Positions 36,698-45,793 of a DNA stretch of 64,000 bases are shown in pieces (position 1 is the stretch's first letter; each line of letters starts with the position of its first letter). The stretch comes from Subtercola boreus (GTDB taxonomy: Bacteria > Actinomycetota > Actinomycetes > Actinomycetales > Microbacteriaceae): assembly GCF_003399635.1 (NCBI RefSeq), contig NZ_NBXB01000042.1, positions 1 through 64,000 on the forward strand. The letters run 5' to 3'. The position numbers were made by a program, and so were the translations under genes. Under the pieces are notes generated by a model. It made no database searches. It was not told the origin of the DNA and was given only the letters and a program-made list of their open reading frames with translations.

Positions 36698-37230
36698 GAT
36701 CTCTCATTTGTCTGGTGCTGGCAGGAAATGAGACGGTCGGAGAACCCGAGCACAGCCGTGGAGTGATCCCGGGAGCCGTGCGCGTGCACACCGACGTGTC
36801 CCACACACCACCGAGATCTTGTGGCCCGGTGGAACTGCAACGGCTTACGCTGCAATCCCATTATCACTCTCGTTTATTTCAGGCGTATTGCGCCGTCAGA
36901 GTCGGGTTCGACAATCGTCACCCGGCGATGTCCCGCCTGGATGCTCTCGCCATGGCCGGCGCAGATCGGCACCGCTCTGCGCTCATCAGACGCTGACGAC
37001 GCCCGCCCCACACCACGAGAGAAGACGGGCAAAGATGACGGATCTCCCAGATCCAGAGCAGTTCCCACTGGCCCCAGAAGGAGGCACGCCGCCTTTTCGT
37101 TATGCCTTAGGATTCGTTTTGGGGGATCAATTGGATTAGACCTCATGCGAGTTCGGCACAATCCCCTCATCTGTGCAATCTCCACCGTCAACCCGGCGCA
37201 TCGTCTGTGCCCGTCTTCCAAGGTTGGTCC
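36698..37230. other. Long intergenic region with AT-rich promoter patch and possible small ORF
   Basis: This 530-bp gap separates the FMN-reductase unit from the polysaccharide locus. A low-GC block at 36855-36885 contains, on the minus strand, TGATAAT, a good extended -10 for the reductase genes. A second low-GC block at 37096-37140 falls within a possible 34-codon plus-strand ORF (37035-37139) and could instead hold promoter elements for the BcsB-like gene. No tRNA or clear structured RNA is seen. Confidence 0.5.
37035..37139 (+). CDS. Possible 34-residue small ORF before the polysaccharide locus
   Basis: This short reading frame begins ATGACGGATCTCCC and encodes an acidic Pro-rich peptide (MTDLPDPEQFPLAPEGG, then PPFRYALGFVLGDQLD). 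GGGCAAAG lies just upstream as a weak RBS. Its 3' third has much lower GC than anything around it. It could be a leader peptide, a remnant, or noise. Confidence 0.25.
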   Translation: MTDLPDPEQFPLAPEGGTPPFRYALGFVLGDQLD

Positions 37231-39369
37231 ATGAGCGCCTGGTCCCGTCGAACCGTCTGTGCCGCCGTCGCACTGCTGGCCACCCCCGCACTCCTCCTGG
37301 GCGCACCCCTTGCGGCGACAGCGGCGAGCGCAACCGATGCGTCACGGGCACTGGCGGCCGGGCAGGTGGTCGACGCCCCCGGCACGATCTCGTTCGCGGG
37401 AGTCGACTCCATCCCCGACGACTCGGTTCCCGTCTTCGTCACCGTGGATGTGCCCGACGGGCTCTCCCCGACTGCCGCGACGGCGACCCTCACCCCCGTG
37501 GAATCCGACCCGACCGGCACGTCCGGCACGGTGCGGGTGACGGTGAAAGGGGAGCTCCGCCAGAGCGTCGACGCAGCGCAGGCGGCAGCCCTCGACATCC
37601 CGCTCTCGGCCTCCGATGTCGTCGACGGCCGCCTCGCCATCGGCCTCACCTACATTCCGGCCGGCGCGCTCTCCGATGCTGCGGCCGTCGCCGCCTGCAC
37701 TCCCCCGGCGACCGCGAGCGTGAGCCTCAGTGCGGGAACCGTCGCGGTGACGGGTGACGCCACCGCGCCCACAACGGTGGCCGACTTCTTCTCCCCGGCC
37801 CTGAACGCGATCTCAGTGACCCTTCCGGACGACCCGTCGGGCGCTGTCCGCGCAGCGGGACTCGCCGCGATCGGTTCGCTCGCGAAGACCTTCCCCTCGC
37901 CGGTGGCCCTCAGCCTCACCACCGCCTCCGACGCCACCTCCGCCGTGAGCGTGGAGCCCACGCGCGGGCGGATCGTCACCTTCGCCAGCACGGGCGACAC
38001 CTCGGCAGACTCTTCGCAGCCCGTCGAGACGGCCCTCTCCACCTCGGCCGCCGGGGTGCCCCAGCTCACAATCACCGGCCCGGAGAGCGAGCTCGCCGCC
38101 GCCGGTGCCGCCCTCGGCAGCGCCTACCTCCCGCTCGCCTTCGCGGGTACGACCTCCGGGCTGTCCCAATCAGGTTCCAGCACGGCGGGTTCCCTCGTGG
38201 CCGGTCTCGAGCACACCTTCACCGATCTCGGTGCTGGCAACCAGATCGCCCTCTCGGTTCCGGCAGAGACGGCGTCTGTGGTCAACGTGAGCCAGTCCGC
38301 CTTCGGTGGCCCGATCGGCGATGCCACCGTTCACGTCGTCGGCACACACTCCGCCATCCCCGATTCCGTCGTCGCGACCATGAACGTGTACTGGAACGAC
38401 TTCCTCATCGGGTCGGCAGTGCTCGGGAACACTCCCGCCTTCGATGTGAGCCTCCCGGTCGCGTCGACCCGGCTCACCGCCGCCAACGCCCTGAAGGTGA
38501 CACTGAGCGCCCAACGGGCGAGCGGCGAGTGCCTTCCGCCCGAGACGTCGATTCCGATCGAACTCTTCGTCGACAACCGGGCGTCGACCGTTTCGGGAAC
38601 GCGCGGCCAGTCCCTCGATGCCGGCTTCCAGCGCTTCCCGCAGGCCCTCGGCCAGACCCTCCCTGTGGCCTTCGGCACGGGTCTGGATGCCGCATCCGCA
38701 TTGTCTGCGGCGGGCGACATCGTCGCATCACTCCAGCGGAACTCCACCGTGCAGCTCGGGGTCAGCGTCATGTCGGTGGGCGACTTCGCCTCCTCCACCT
38801 TGTCGGGCCTGGTCGTCGGAGCCACCTCCGAGGACTCGAACACGCTGAAGGCACCGCTCCGGCTCGACTCCTTCAAGGCCATCGACTCGAAGACTCTCAC
38901 CTTCGGCGTGGGCACCAGCACTCCCTACGCCGCACTCGAGGGTTTCGAGACGAATGGTCGCAACATCCTGATGCTCGGCGGCTGGGCCCCCGACGGCTCG
39001 GCCTCCGACGCCACCGCTTCCCTGCAGCGCCGGGCGGCCGATCACGCGCTCACCGGCACGGGTGCGTGGTTCGGCCTCTCCGGCGACGTGATCGTGGCCG
39101 GCCCCGGTGCCGACGAACCCGTCGCCCTGTCGAGCAACGCGATCGTGCCCCAGACTGCCGTGACCTCCGACTACAACTCCTACGCCCTCTGGGGCGGCAT
39201 CGTTCTGGCGATCCTGATCCTCGCAGGGGTGATCGGCGAGATCGGCAGGCGCCGCCGCCGCCGGAAGCTCGCGAAGTACGTGGACGCACAGCTCGCCGCC
39301 GACTCCGACCGGGTCTCCGCCCAGCAGGGCGAGGCGGACCCGTCCGGCCGCACGAAGCCGCTGGACTGA
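37231..39369 (+). CDS. BcsB-like anchored exoprotein, partner of the GT2 synthase
   Basis: This ~712-residue protein has a signal peptide (VCAAVALLATPALLLGAPLAATA), a long Ala/Ser/Thr-rich extracytoplasmic beta-sandwich region with repeated jelly-roll-like halves, and one C-terminal TM (ALWGGIVLAILILAGVIGEI) followed by a very basic stop-transfer run (RRRRRRKLAKY). The layout (tandem carbohydrate-binding/ferredoxin-like modules plus C-terminal anchor) and the position before a BcsA-like synthase match BcsB-type co-subunits; the assignment is from architecture and context, since the sequence is divergent. The ATG at 37231 has AAGG upstream; an in-frame GTG exists at 37207. Confidence 0.6.
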   Translation: MSAWSRRTVCAAVALLATPALLLGAPLAATAASATDASRALAAGQVVDAPGTISFAGVDSIPDDSVPVFVTVDVPDGLSPTAATATLTPVESDPTGTSGTVRVTVKGELRQSVDAAQAAALDIPLSASDVVDGRLAIGLTYIPAGALSDAAAVAACTPPATASVSLSAGTVAVTGDATAPTTVADFFSPALNAISVTLPDDPSGAVRAAGLAAIGSLAKTFPSPVALSLTTASDATSAVSVEPTRGRIVTFASTGDTSADSSQPVETALSTSAAGVPQLTITGPESELAAAGAALGSAYLPLAFAGTTSGLSQSGSSTAGSLVAGLEHTFTDLGAGNQIALSVPAETASVVNVSQSAFGGPIGDATVHVVGTHSAIPDSVVATMNVYWNDFLIGSAVLGNTPAFDVSLPVASTRLTAANALKVTLSAQRASGECLPPETSIPIELFVDNRASTVSGTRGQSLDAGFQRFPQALGQTLPVAFGTGLDAASALSAAGDIVASLQRNSTVQLGVSVMSVGDFASSTLSGLVVGATSEDSNTLKAPLRLDSFKAIDSKTLTFGVGTSTPYAALEGFETNGRNILMLGGWAPDGSASDATASLQRRAADHALTGTGAWFGLSGDVIVAGPGADEPVALSSNAIVPQTAVTSDYNSYALWGGIVLAILILAGVIGEIGRRRRRRKLAKYVDAQLAADSDRVSAQQGEADPSGRTKPLD

Positions 39370-39380
39370 GCGGGGCCGGC

Positions 39381-41117
39381 GTGAGCACCCTGAAGGCGGC
39401 ACCGGCTCCGGCGGTGCCTCGCGCGAAACGTCCGGCACCGTCGGAAGCAGCAGCGCCCCCTTCCCCCCTCGCGTCGTCGCGTTTCACCCTGTGGTGCCTC
39501 GAACGGTGGGCGTCGCTCGGAGCCCCCGCCGTCGGTCGTCGCGTGCCGGGCACGATGGTGGTCGCGGTGGCGGCTCTCGCCGTGGGGATCGTGGCGGTGA
39601 TCGTGACCACGTCGAGCGGCCTGAACATCGCCTACGCCGACTCGCAGAGCCACCTCACCATCTCGCGTCGCCTCTTCGACAGCAAGGCGCCGGGATTCAC
39701 CCAGCTCGGAACCGTCTGGCTGCCGGTGCCGAGCCTCATCCTCGTTCCCTTCGTGCAGAACCTCTGGCTCTGGCACACCGGGCTGGCCGCGGGCCTCCTC
39801 GGGCTCGTCTGCCTGATGGGCACGGCCTGCGGCGTCTACCGGGTGGCGGCACGGATCGGGTTGGGCCGCCCGGCACGCATCGCGGGAGTGCTGCTCATCA
39901 TCGCCAACCCGAGCATCCTGTACGTCTTCACCACCGCCCTCACCGAACCGGTGCTGATCCTCTGCATGATGGGCTGTTTCGCCGGCCTTGCACACTGGGT
40001 CACCTCCCGGCGGAACCTCAGCGCCGGCGAGATGATGGTCTTCACGGGGCTCCCGGCCGCGGGCGCGACGCTCTCCCGCTACGAGGGCTGGGTGCTCGTC
40101 GTCGGCGGAACCGTCGTCGTGCTGATCGCGAGCTGGCGCCGCAAGAAGGAGTGGCGCTACGCCGTCAAGATGTCGCTGTCGTTCGCCGTGCTGCCCGCGG
40201 TGGCGATCGGCTGGTGGCTGGCCTACAACTACGCCGTCTACGGCAATCCGCTGGAGTTCCTGAACGGGCAGTACTCCGCGTCGAACCTGCAGAAGGCGAC
40301 GGCTGACGCCGGTCTGCTGGCCTACACCCACAATGCCGGGCTCACGCTCTGGACCTACAACTGGTCGGTTCTGGAGACCGCCGGAGCCCTCACCGTCGTG
40401 CTCGGCATCGGCGGCGCGATCATGCTCGCCTGGCGCTTCGGCCTGTCGAACACCGCATTGCTGGTCTGGGTGATGGGCGTCGCCTACGGCTTCTCGCTGC
40501 TCAGCCTCTATCTCGGCCAGACCCACATGAACAACGACCACTCTCTCCCCGAGAACTGGTGGAATTCGAGGTACGCGCTGGCGGTCATCCCGTGGCTGGC
40601 GGTGCTCGCGGCGGTGCTGGTCGACAGCCTGTCCCGTGTGCCCACGATCGCACCGGGCCTCCTCGCCCTCGTCGGCCTCGCGCTTGTGCTGCAGACGGCC
40701 TGGTGGGCGACAGACCCCGCCCGGTCATCCGTCATCGCCGAAGCCGACGGCTACATCCAGCTGAAGGCGGCCAGCGGCGCGACGGATGCCGCAGCCTTCC
40801 TCCGCGACCACTACGACGGCGGGCAGGTGCTGATGGATGAATCGGCCGCGGGCAGCGCGCTCCTGCCCGAGATCGGCATTCCGCTCGTGGACTACTACAA
40901 CCGCTCGACCGGCAAACTCTTCACGGCGGCGATCGCGGATCCGGTGGGCCACGCGAAGTGGGTCTTCGTCTCGACGGCCGACGCGCCAGAGCTCAGCCAG
41001 ACGGGGGTCGCCGACCTGGTCTACGACGCGGTGAAGAAGCAGCCCTCGTTCGAAACCTCCTACCGGGTCGTCTTCGAAGAGGGCGACTACCGAATCTACG
41101 AGCGGATCTCCTCATGA
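39381..41117 (+). CDS. Polytopic GT-C-like glycosyltransferase (putative)
   Basis: This 578-residue membrane protein has about eleven helices and a first extracytoplasmic loop beginning GLNIAYADSQSHLTISRRLF, the place where GT-C enzymes (ArnT/PMT/arabinosyltransferase type) carry their catalytic acidic motif. ALSRYEGWVLVVGG and NDHSLPENWWNSRYALAVIP are other loop segments. A soluble C-terminal domain (about 450-578) follows. GT-C enzymes use polyprenyl-phosphate sugars, which fits the decaprenyl-phospho-pentose genes nearby. It starts 11 bp after the BcsB-like gene, and its stop overlaps the next ATG. Confidence 0.6.
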   Translation: MSTLKAAPAPAVPRAKRPAPSEAAAPPSPLASSRFTLWCLERWASLGAPAVGRRVPGTMVVAVAALAVGIVAVIVTTSSGLNIAYADSQSHLTISRRLFDSKAPGFTQLGTVWLPVPSLILVPFVQNLWLWHTGLAAGLLGLVCLMGTACGVYRVAARIGLGRPARIAGVLLIIANPSILYVFTTALTEPVLILCMMGCFAGLAHWVTSRRNLSAGEMMVFTGLPAAGATLSRYEGWVLVVGGTVVVLIASWRRKKEWRYAVKMSLSFAVLPAVAIGWWLAYNYAVYGNPLEFLNGQYSASNLQKATADAGLLAYTHNAGLTLWTYNWSVLETAGALTVVLGIGGAIMLAWRFGLSNTALLVWVMGVAYGFSLLSLYLGQTHMNNDHSLPENWWNSRYALAVIPWLAVLAAVLVDSLSRVPTIAPGLLALVGLALVLQTAWWATDPARSSVIAEADGYIQLKAASGATDAAAFLRDHYDGGQVLMDESAAGSALLPEIGIPLVDYYNRSTGKLFTAAIADPVGHAKWVFVSTADAPELSQTGVADLVYDAVKKQPSFETSYRVVFEEGDYRIYERISS

Positions 41118-43057
41118 CCGACCTCGACCGCACCTCGCTCAGGGTGGGTGAGATCCTGGTGAACGCCGGTCTCGTCACCGAGGCTGAGGTTCAGGATGCC
41201 CTCCTGCGGCAGGCCCACGAGGGGGGCCTCCTCGGGCGCCAGCTGATCCTGTCGGGTGTGATCACGCGCCGAGAGATGTATGAGGCCCTCGCCGAGCAGT
41301 GGGAGGCTCCCCTCGTCGATCTCGTGGCGGATCCCCCCGAGGCCGGACTCTTCTCCATCGATGAGCCGGAGCAGTACATCGAGGCCGGCTGGGTGCCCTG
41401 GAAACGCGAAGGCAACGGTGCCGTCATCGCCACGACGGTCCCTCCGACAGACGACGTCATCCACTCCGCCCGCCGGATGCTCGGGGTCAGGAGCATCCGG
41501 GTGCGCACCACCACGGACTGGGACCTCAACCAGGCAGTCGAGGCGGCCTGCCGTACCCGCCTGCTCTTCGGCGCCTCGGATGCCCTCGCCACCGAGAGCT
41601 CGGACGAATCGGCCAAGACGGGCCTCCGTCGCTGGCAGATCGTCGCGCCCGGCGTGCTCGTGGCGCTCATCGTCGCCGGTTGCCTCGTGAACCTCACCGC
41701 GACGCTGGTGCTCGTTCTCACGGCGGCCAACCTCATCTTCCTGATGAACATCGCGTTCAAGGCCGTCGCGGGCTTCCGTGCGCCCTTCAACGTGCGTGAC
41801 AAGGAACGGTGGGCGACCGAAGTCTCGCTCGAACGGGTGAGCCGGGGGCTCGAACCTCTGCCGTCGAGGGTCCCCGACAACGAACTGCCGATCTACACGA
41901 TCCTCGTCCCCGCCTACAAAGAGGCGAACATCATCAGCAAGCTGCTGGTGAACATCGGTGCCATCGACTACCCGAAGGCGAAGCTCGAGGTCATGGTGCT
42001 GCTCGAGGCCGATGACGACGAGACGATCGCCGCCGTGCGCACGATGCGGCCACCCGAGTACGTGCGCATGGTCATCGTGCCTCCGGGCGGCCCGCAGACC
42101 AAGCCCCGCGCCTGCAACTACGGGCTGTCGTTCGCCCGCGGCGAGTTCGTGGTCATCTACGACGCCGAGGACCGCCCGAACCCGTCCCAGCTGCGGGACA
42201 CCGTGGCAGCGTTCCGGCAGGACGAGTTCGAGCGGCGCTACGTGGATCCCTCGCAGAAGAAGCTCGTCTGCCTGCAGGGCGCCCTGGTCTACTTCAACGC
42301 CGACTACAACGTGCTCACCCGGCTCTTCGCCGTGGAGTACGCGCACTGGTTCGACTCGATGCTGCCGGGGCTCGACCAGTCGCACCTCCCCATTCCGCTC
42401 GGCGGCACTTCCAACCACTTCGACACCGCCGTGCTCCGCCAGCTCGGAGCCTGGGATCCCTACAACGTGACCGAGGACGCCGACCTCGGGCTCCGCGTCG
42501 CCGCCCACGGCTACCGCGTCGGCGTGATCGAGGCCTCCACCGGCGAAGAGGCCTGCGCAGAGGTGGGCGCCTGGATCAGGCAGCGCACGCGCTGGATCAA
42601 GGGCTACATCATGACCGCCGCCGTCAACACCCGGCACCCGGTGCGCTGGTTCAGGGTGAACGGCCCCCTCGGCGCGCTGTCGCTGGTGGCCCTCATCCTC
42701 GGAACGCCCCTGGCCTTCCTGCTCTATCCTCTGGTTCTCGGTTTCACCGTGTTCACCTACCTCGGGGTGCAGTTCATCGGGCTCAACCTGCCGGAGTGGC
42801 TGATCGTCGCCGGCACCACGAACATGCTCTTCTCGAACGGGCTGATGATCATCGTCTCGGGCCTCGCGGCCTGGAAGCGCTACAACTGGCGCGTCGCGAT
42901 GTTCGCGCTGCTGAACCCGGCGTACTGGATCCTGCACTCCATCGCCGCCTGGCGGGCGGCCTGGCAGATCGTGTTCAGCCCGCACCACTGGGAGAAGACG
43001 CCGCACGGCCTCACCGAGGAGTACGAGGATTCGGCCTTCGAGGGAAACGGCGCCTGA
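41114..43057 (+). CDS. GT2 family synthase (BcsA-like) with N-terminal MshEN domain
   Basis: This 647-residue protein begins with an MshEN/GspE-N domain: RVGEILVNAGLVTEA (10-24) with QDALLRQ (27-33), then LGRQLILSGVITRRE with ALAEQ (58-62), the tandem RLGxxL...Q pattern known to bind c-di-GMP in MshE. Two TM helices lie at 178-215. The GT2 catalytic core has VLLEADDDE (about 296-303), YDAED (349-353), TEDADLG (453-459) and the QxxRW box QRTRW (490-494). Further TM helices run to about 620. There is no PilZ domain. This is the classic processive polysaccharide synthase layout with a swapped c-di-GMP sensor. The ATG overlaps the upstream stop. Confidence 0.88.
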   Translation: MTDLDRTSLRVGEILVNAGLVTEAEVQDALLRQAHEGGLLGRQLILSGVITRREMYEALAEQWEAPLVDLVADPPEAGLFSIDEPEQYIEAGWVPWKREGNGAVIATTVPPTDDVIHSARRMLGVRSIRVRTTTDWDLNQAVEAACRTRLLFGASDALATESSDESAKTGLRRWQIVAPGVLVALIVAGCLVNLTATLVLVLTAANLIFLMNIAFKAVAGFRAPFNVRDKERWATEVSLERVSRGLEPLPSRVPDNELPIYTILVPAYKEANIISKLLVNIGAIDYPKAKLEVMVLLEADDDETIAAVRTMRPPEYVRMVIVPPGGPQTKPRACNYGLSFARGEFVVIYDAEDRPNPSQLRDTVAAFRQDEFERRYVDPSQKKLVCLQGALVYFNADYNVLTRLFAVEYAHWFDSMLPGLDQSHLPIPLGGTSNHFDTAVLRQLGAWDPYNVTEDADLGLRVAAHGYRVGVIEASTGEEACAEVGAWIRQRTRWIKGYIMTAAVNTRHPVRWFRVNGPLGALSLVALILGTPLAFLLYPLVLGFTVFTYLGVQFIGLNLPEWLIVAGTTNMLFSNGLMIIVSGLAAWKRYNWRVAMFALLNPAYWILHSIAAWRAAWQIVFSPHHWEKTPHGLTEEYEDSAFEGNGA

Positions 43058-43063
43058 GCCGCG

Positions 43064-43858
43064 TCAGAAATCGAGTCTGTTGAACACGACCCGGGGAATC
43101 AGCCGCACGACCGTCATGATGAGCTGCCACTTCGCCGGGGCGTAGACCACTGGCCGGCCGGCGTTCACCCCCGCCACGATCTCCGCGGCGACAGCCGACA
43201 CCGGGGCCAGACCCTTCTGGGGCAGGCCGGCCGTCATGGGCGTCGCCGTCGGGCCGGGCTTAACCAGCACCACCCGAAGCGGCGAGCCAGCGGTGCGGTG
43301 CTGCAGGCCTTCCGCCATCCGCTCGATGAGCCCCTTCGAGGCGCCGTAGATGTAGTTCTTTCTGCGCCCACGGTCGCCCGCGACCGACCCGAGCACGGCG
43401 ACGGTGCCGGCGGTCATCGTGTCTGCCGAGGCCTCCAGCCAGAGTGAGGGTGAGACACCCGTGACCTGCAGCACCGCGGCGGCCTTCGCGAGGTCGGCCT
43501 GCGACTCGGCCTGCTCCGTCATCGAGCCGTGAGCGATGAGCACCGTGAGCCCCGCCCCGGCCGCCGCTCCCGCAGTTCCCGGGCCCGCAAACCCGGCGAC
43601 CGCGTCACCGATGGCGCCGACGTCGAGCAGGTCAATCGACGAGGTGCTGATCTCCGCCGCCGGGAAGCGCACCCGGAGGTCGGTGGCGACCCGGTCGAGC
43701 CCCGCATGGTCGCGCCCGATCAGCAGGACCGAGGATGCCCCACCCTCCAGCCACAGTCGCGTGCAGTTCGAGGCTATCGCCGAGGTCGCGCCGATCACGA
43801 CGACATCGGTCGGCCACGTCGACGGCTTCGATCCGGGGCGGGAGGGCAATGCGGGCAT
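43064..43858 (-). CDS. DprE2-like short-chain dehydrogenase
   Basis: This 264-residue SDR has the nucleotide loop VVVIGATSAIASNC and catalytic YGASKG (Tyr-x3-Lys). It resembles DprE2, which reduces the 2-keto intermediate to decaprenyl-phospho-D-arabinose after DprE1 oxidation. The family name is supported mainly by its position: its ATG directly follows the DprE1-like TGA. Convergent with the GT2 gene, 6 bp apart. Confidence 0.8.
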   Translation of the reverse strand: MPALPSRPGSKPSTWPTDVVVIGATSAIASNCTRLWLEGGASSVLLIGRDHAGLDRVATDLRVRFPAAEISTSSIDLLDVGAIGDAVAGFAGPGTAGAAAGAGLTVLIAHGSMTEQAESQADLAKAAAVLQVTGVSPSLWLEASADTMTAGTVAVLGSVAGDRGRRKNYIYGASKGLIERMAEGLQHRTAGSPLRVVLVKPGPTATPMTAGLPQKGLAPVSAVAAEIVAGVNAGRPVVYAPAKWQLIMTVVRLIPRVVFNRLDF

Positions 43859-45235
43859 TCAGCTTCCTAACAGTCGACGGGACATCTCCGAGCTGATGCC
43901 CGGATCGCGGTACTCGGTGAATTCGGCGAGGCGGGGGTAGCCCGCCTCGAACAGGGCGACGGGCATCCGGGCATCCTTGGCCAGGTAGAGTCGCCCACCG
44001 TGCTCGGTGACGACCGCGTCGAGCGACGAGAGCAGCGCCAGGGTCGATGCACCCAGGTTCGGGAAGTCGATCGTCAGGTTCACCCCGGGCCGCGCGAAGC
44101 TCAGCATGCCGATGGGCTCCCGGTCGCCGAGCGTCTTCAGCACACCGAGGAACGACCCCTGGCCGGAGCGGGCGACGATGGCCAGGATCTGCCGCACGCT
44201 CTCGAGCCCCGTCGCCCGGGGCAGAACGCACTGGTACTGGTAGAAGCCGCGCGGTCCGTAGGCCCTGTTCCACTCCTCGACGGCGTCGAGCGGGTAGAAG
44301 AAGGGTTTGTAGTGCACGACCTTCGAACCGGCACGCGTTCTCTTCAGGCGATAGTAGGCCCGGTTGAGAAGCGGCAGCGTCAGGCTGTTGACGAGCGAGA
44401 GCGGCGGCACGACGGGAAAGGTGATCCCGCCCTTCGCCGCTCCGAGCGAGGTGGCCGACGGCGGCACCTCCCTGTGCGGGGAGGGAACGGGGTTCGCCCG
44501 GGACAGGATGCCGCGGCGACCGCCCCCGGTCGTGATGTCGATCCACGACACCACGTGTTCGAACGACTGCTCCGACGAATCCGAGAGCTCGAAGAACTCG
44601 GGGAGCGACTGGTACGGGATGTCCTCGGCGAGCAGCCACGGCCCCGGAACCCGCTTCAGCCGGATGGAGGCCTGGACGATGAGGCCTGTCAGCCCGAGGC
44701 CGCCGCAGGTCGCCTCGAACCAGCCCCGGCTCTCTGGCTCGTCGCCCGGGCCGCACACGATGACCTCGCCGTCGGTGCGCACCAGGGTGATCGAGACCAC
44801 GTGGTCGGCGAAGGTGCCCATGGTGGCGTGGTTCTTGCCGTGCACATCATTGGCGATGGCGCCGGCCACCGTCACGATCTCTGTGCCGGGCGTGACGGCG
44901 AGCATCCAGCCCTGCCTGCTGAAGGTCGCCTGGATGTCCCGCAGCAGCACTCCGGGCTCGACGGTCAGGATGCCCGTGGCGTCGTCGAAGGCCAGCAGGC
45001 GGTTCATCGAGCGGGTGTCCCACAGGGTGCCGCCGGCGTTCAGCGCGACATCGCCGTAGCTGCGCTCCATGCCGCGTGCGATGCCCGGGGCGCTCGCCTG
45101 CAGGATGGCGGGGGCGGCATCCGCCGAGGTGATCGGAACGACGGAGTGCTCGGCGTCGCTGAGACGCCCCCACGACGAGACCCTGCTCGACGGGACACTG
45201 CTTGACGAGACCCTGCTCGACGAGACCTGGCTCAC
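43859..45235 (-). CDS. DprE1-like FAD-dependent decaprenyl-phosphoribose oxidase
   Basis: This 458-residue VAO-family flavoprotein has an FAD-binding domain with PGIARGMERSYGDVALNAGG, TVAGAIANDVHGKNHATMG and ATCGGLGLTG, matching the DprE1 HGKNH motif. The C-terminal substrate domain holds KPFFYPLDAVEEWNRAYG and PGVNLTIDFPNLG. DprE1 oxidises decaprenyl-phosphoribose at C2. The residue in the place of M. tuberculosis Cys387 (NICVDFP) is Thr here (NLTIDFP). The first 20 codons are a tandem SSRVS repeat from four 15-bp DNA units. The GTG start overlaps the GtrA-like stop. Confidence 0.85.
   Translation of the reverse strand: MSQVSSSRVSSSSVPSSRVSSWGRLSDAEHSVVPITSADAAPAILQASAPGIARGMERSYGDVALNAGGTLWDTRSMNRLLAFDDATGILTVEPGVLLRDIQATFSRQGWMLAVTPGTEIVTVAGAIANDVHGKNHATMGTFADHVVSITLVRTDGEVIVCGPGDEPESRGWFEATCGGLGLTGLIVQASIRLKRVPGPWLLAEDIPYQSLPEFFELSDSSEQSFEHVVSWIDITTGGGRRGILSRANPVPSPHREVPPSATSLGAAKGGITFPVVPPLSLVNSLTLPLLNRAYYRLKRTRAGSKVVHYKPFFYPLDAVEEWNRAYGPRGFYQYQCVLPRATGLESVRQILAIVARSGQGSFLGVLKTLGDREPIGMLSFARPGVNLTIDFPNLGASTLALLSSLDAVVTEHGGRLYLAKDARMPVALFEAGYPRLAEFTEYRDPGISSEMSRRLLGS
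45176..45235 (-). repeat. Four 15-bp tandem repeats in 5' end of dprE1-like gene
   Basis: Units at 45176-45190, 45191-45205, 45206-45220 and 45221-45235 (consensus CGAGACCCTGCTCGA on the plus strand) encode tandem SSRVS-type pentapeptides. Units 1 and 3 are identical. In-frame unit gain or loss would alter only the N-terminal tail. Confidence 0.85.
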
Positions 45236-45696
45236 AGCGACTCCGTTCCGGCACGGTCGGCCCTGAAGGTGATGTTCTTGTCGAGGTAGTACTTGATGAC
45301 GTAACCGATCGCGAGGCCGATCACCGCTCCGGTGTATTTCGCCGCGTCAGTACCGAACACCAGCAGCGCGCCGAATTCGAAACCCCAGAAGATCAACGTC
45401 GTGATCCCGCTCATGACCGTGTAGAGGCCGAGGGTGCGGGCCTGGTGTTTCATGCTCTTCACTTCGAACCGGAAGATGAATCGCTTGTCGAGAAGGTACT
45501 TCGTCACGACTCCGACACCCGTGCCGACGATCACGCTCGCGACCAGAGCGAACGGGCCGGTGTAGAGCGCTTGCGTCACGAACTGGGAACCGAGGTTCGT
45601 GACCGTGGAGATCGCGGCGAAGAGCACATAGAGCAACCCAGTTCTCACGGAATGGTTAACCTTTTCGGGGGAATCAATAGCTCTAGTATGAGTCAT
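45232..45696 (-). CDS. GtrA-like membrane protein
   Basis: This 154-residue four-helix GtrA-family protein contains LLYVLFAAISTVTNLGSQF, GTGVGVVTKYLLDKRFIF and AIGYVIKYYLDKNITF. GtrA proteins flip or help present polyprenyl-phosphate sugars; the M. tuberculosis homologue Rv3789 sits beside dprE1-dprE2 and has been tied to decaprenyl-phospho-arabinose. It is the first gene of a three-gene coupled unit with DprE1-like and DprE2-like. The ATG at 45696 is preceded by AGGGG. Confidence 0.85.
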   Translation of the reverse strand: MTHTRAIDSPEKVNHSVRTGLLYVLFAAISTVTNLGSQFVTQALYTGPFALVASVIVGTGVGVVTKYLLDKRFIFRFEVKSMKHQARTLGLYTVMSGITTLIFWGFEFGALLVFGTDAAKYTGAVIGLAIGYVIKYYLDKNITFRADRAGTESL

Positions 45697-45793
45697 ATGG
45701 CCCCTGTCGTGGGGGTGGGGTCCAAGTCTGCCATGGTCGGCTCCGCCCCCACGAGCCATCCCGGCGGCGAGCCGGTGGAATGGGGGAACAACA

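Noticed and set aside
36698-36830. Possible cysteine-type leader peptide or riboswitch before the FMN-reductase gene
   Set aside because: Short GTG frames with Cys and His exist, but none ends in a Cys cluster near the RBS and no conserved riboswitch core was found.
37231-43057. Bacterial cellulose synthase operon
   Set aside because: The GT2 gene lacks PilZ, and no BcsZ/BcsC-type genes are present; the partner genes point to a different polymer, so bcs symbols were withheld.
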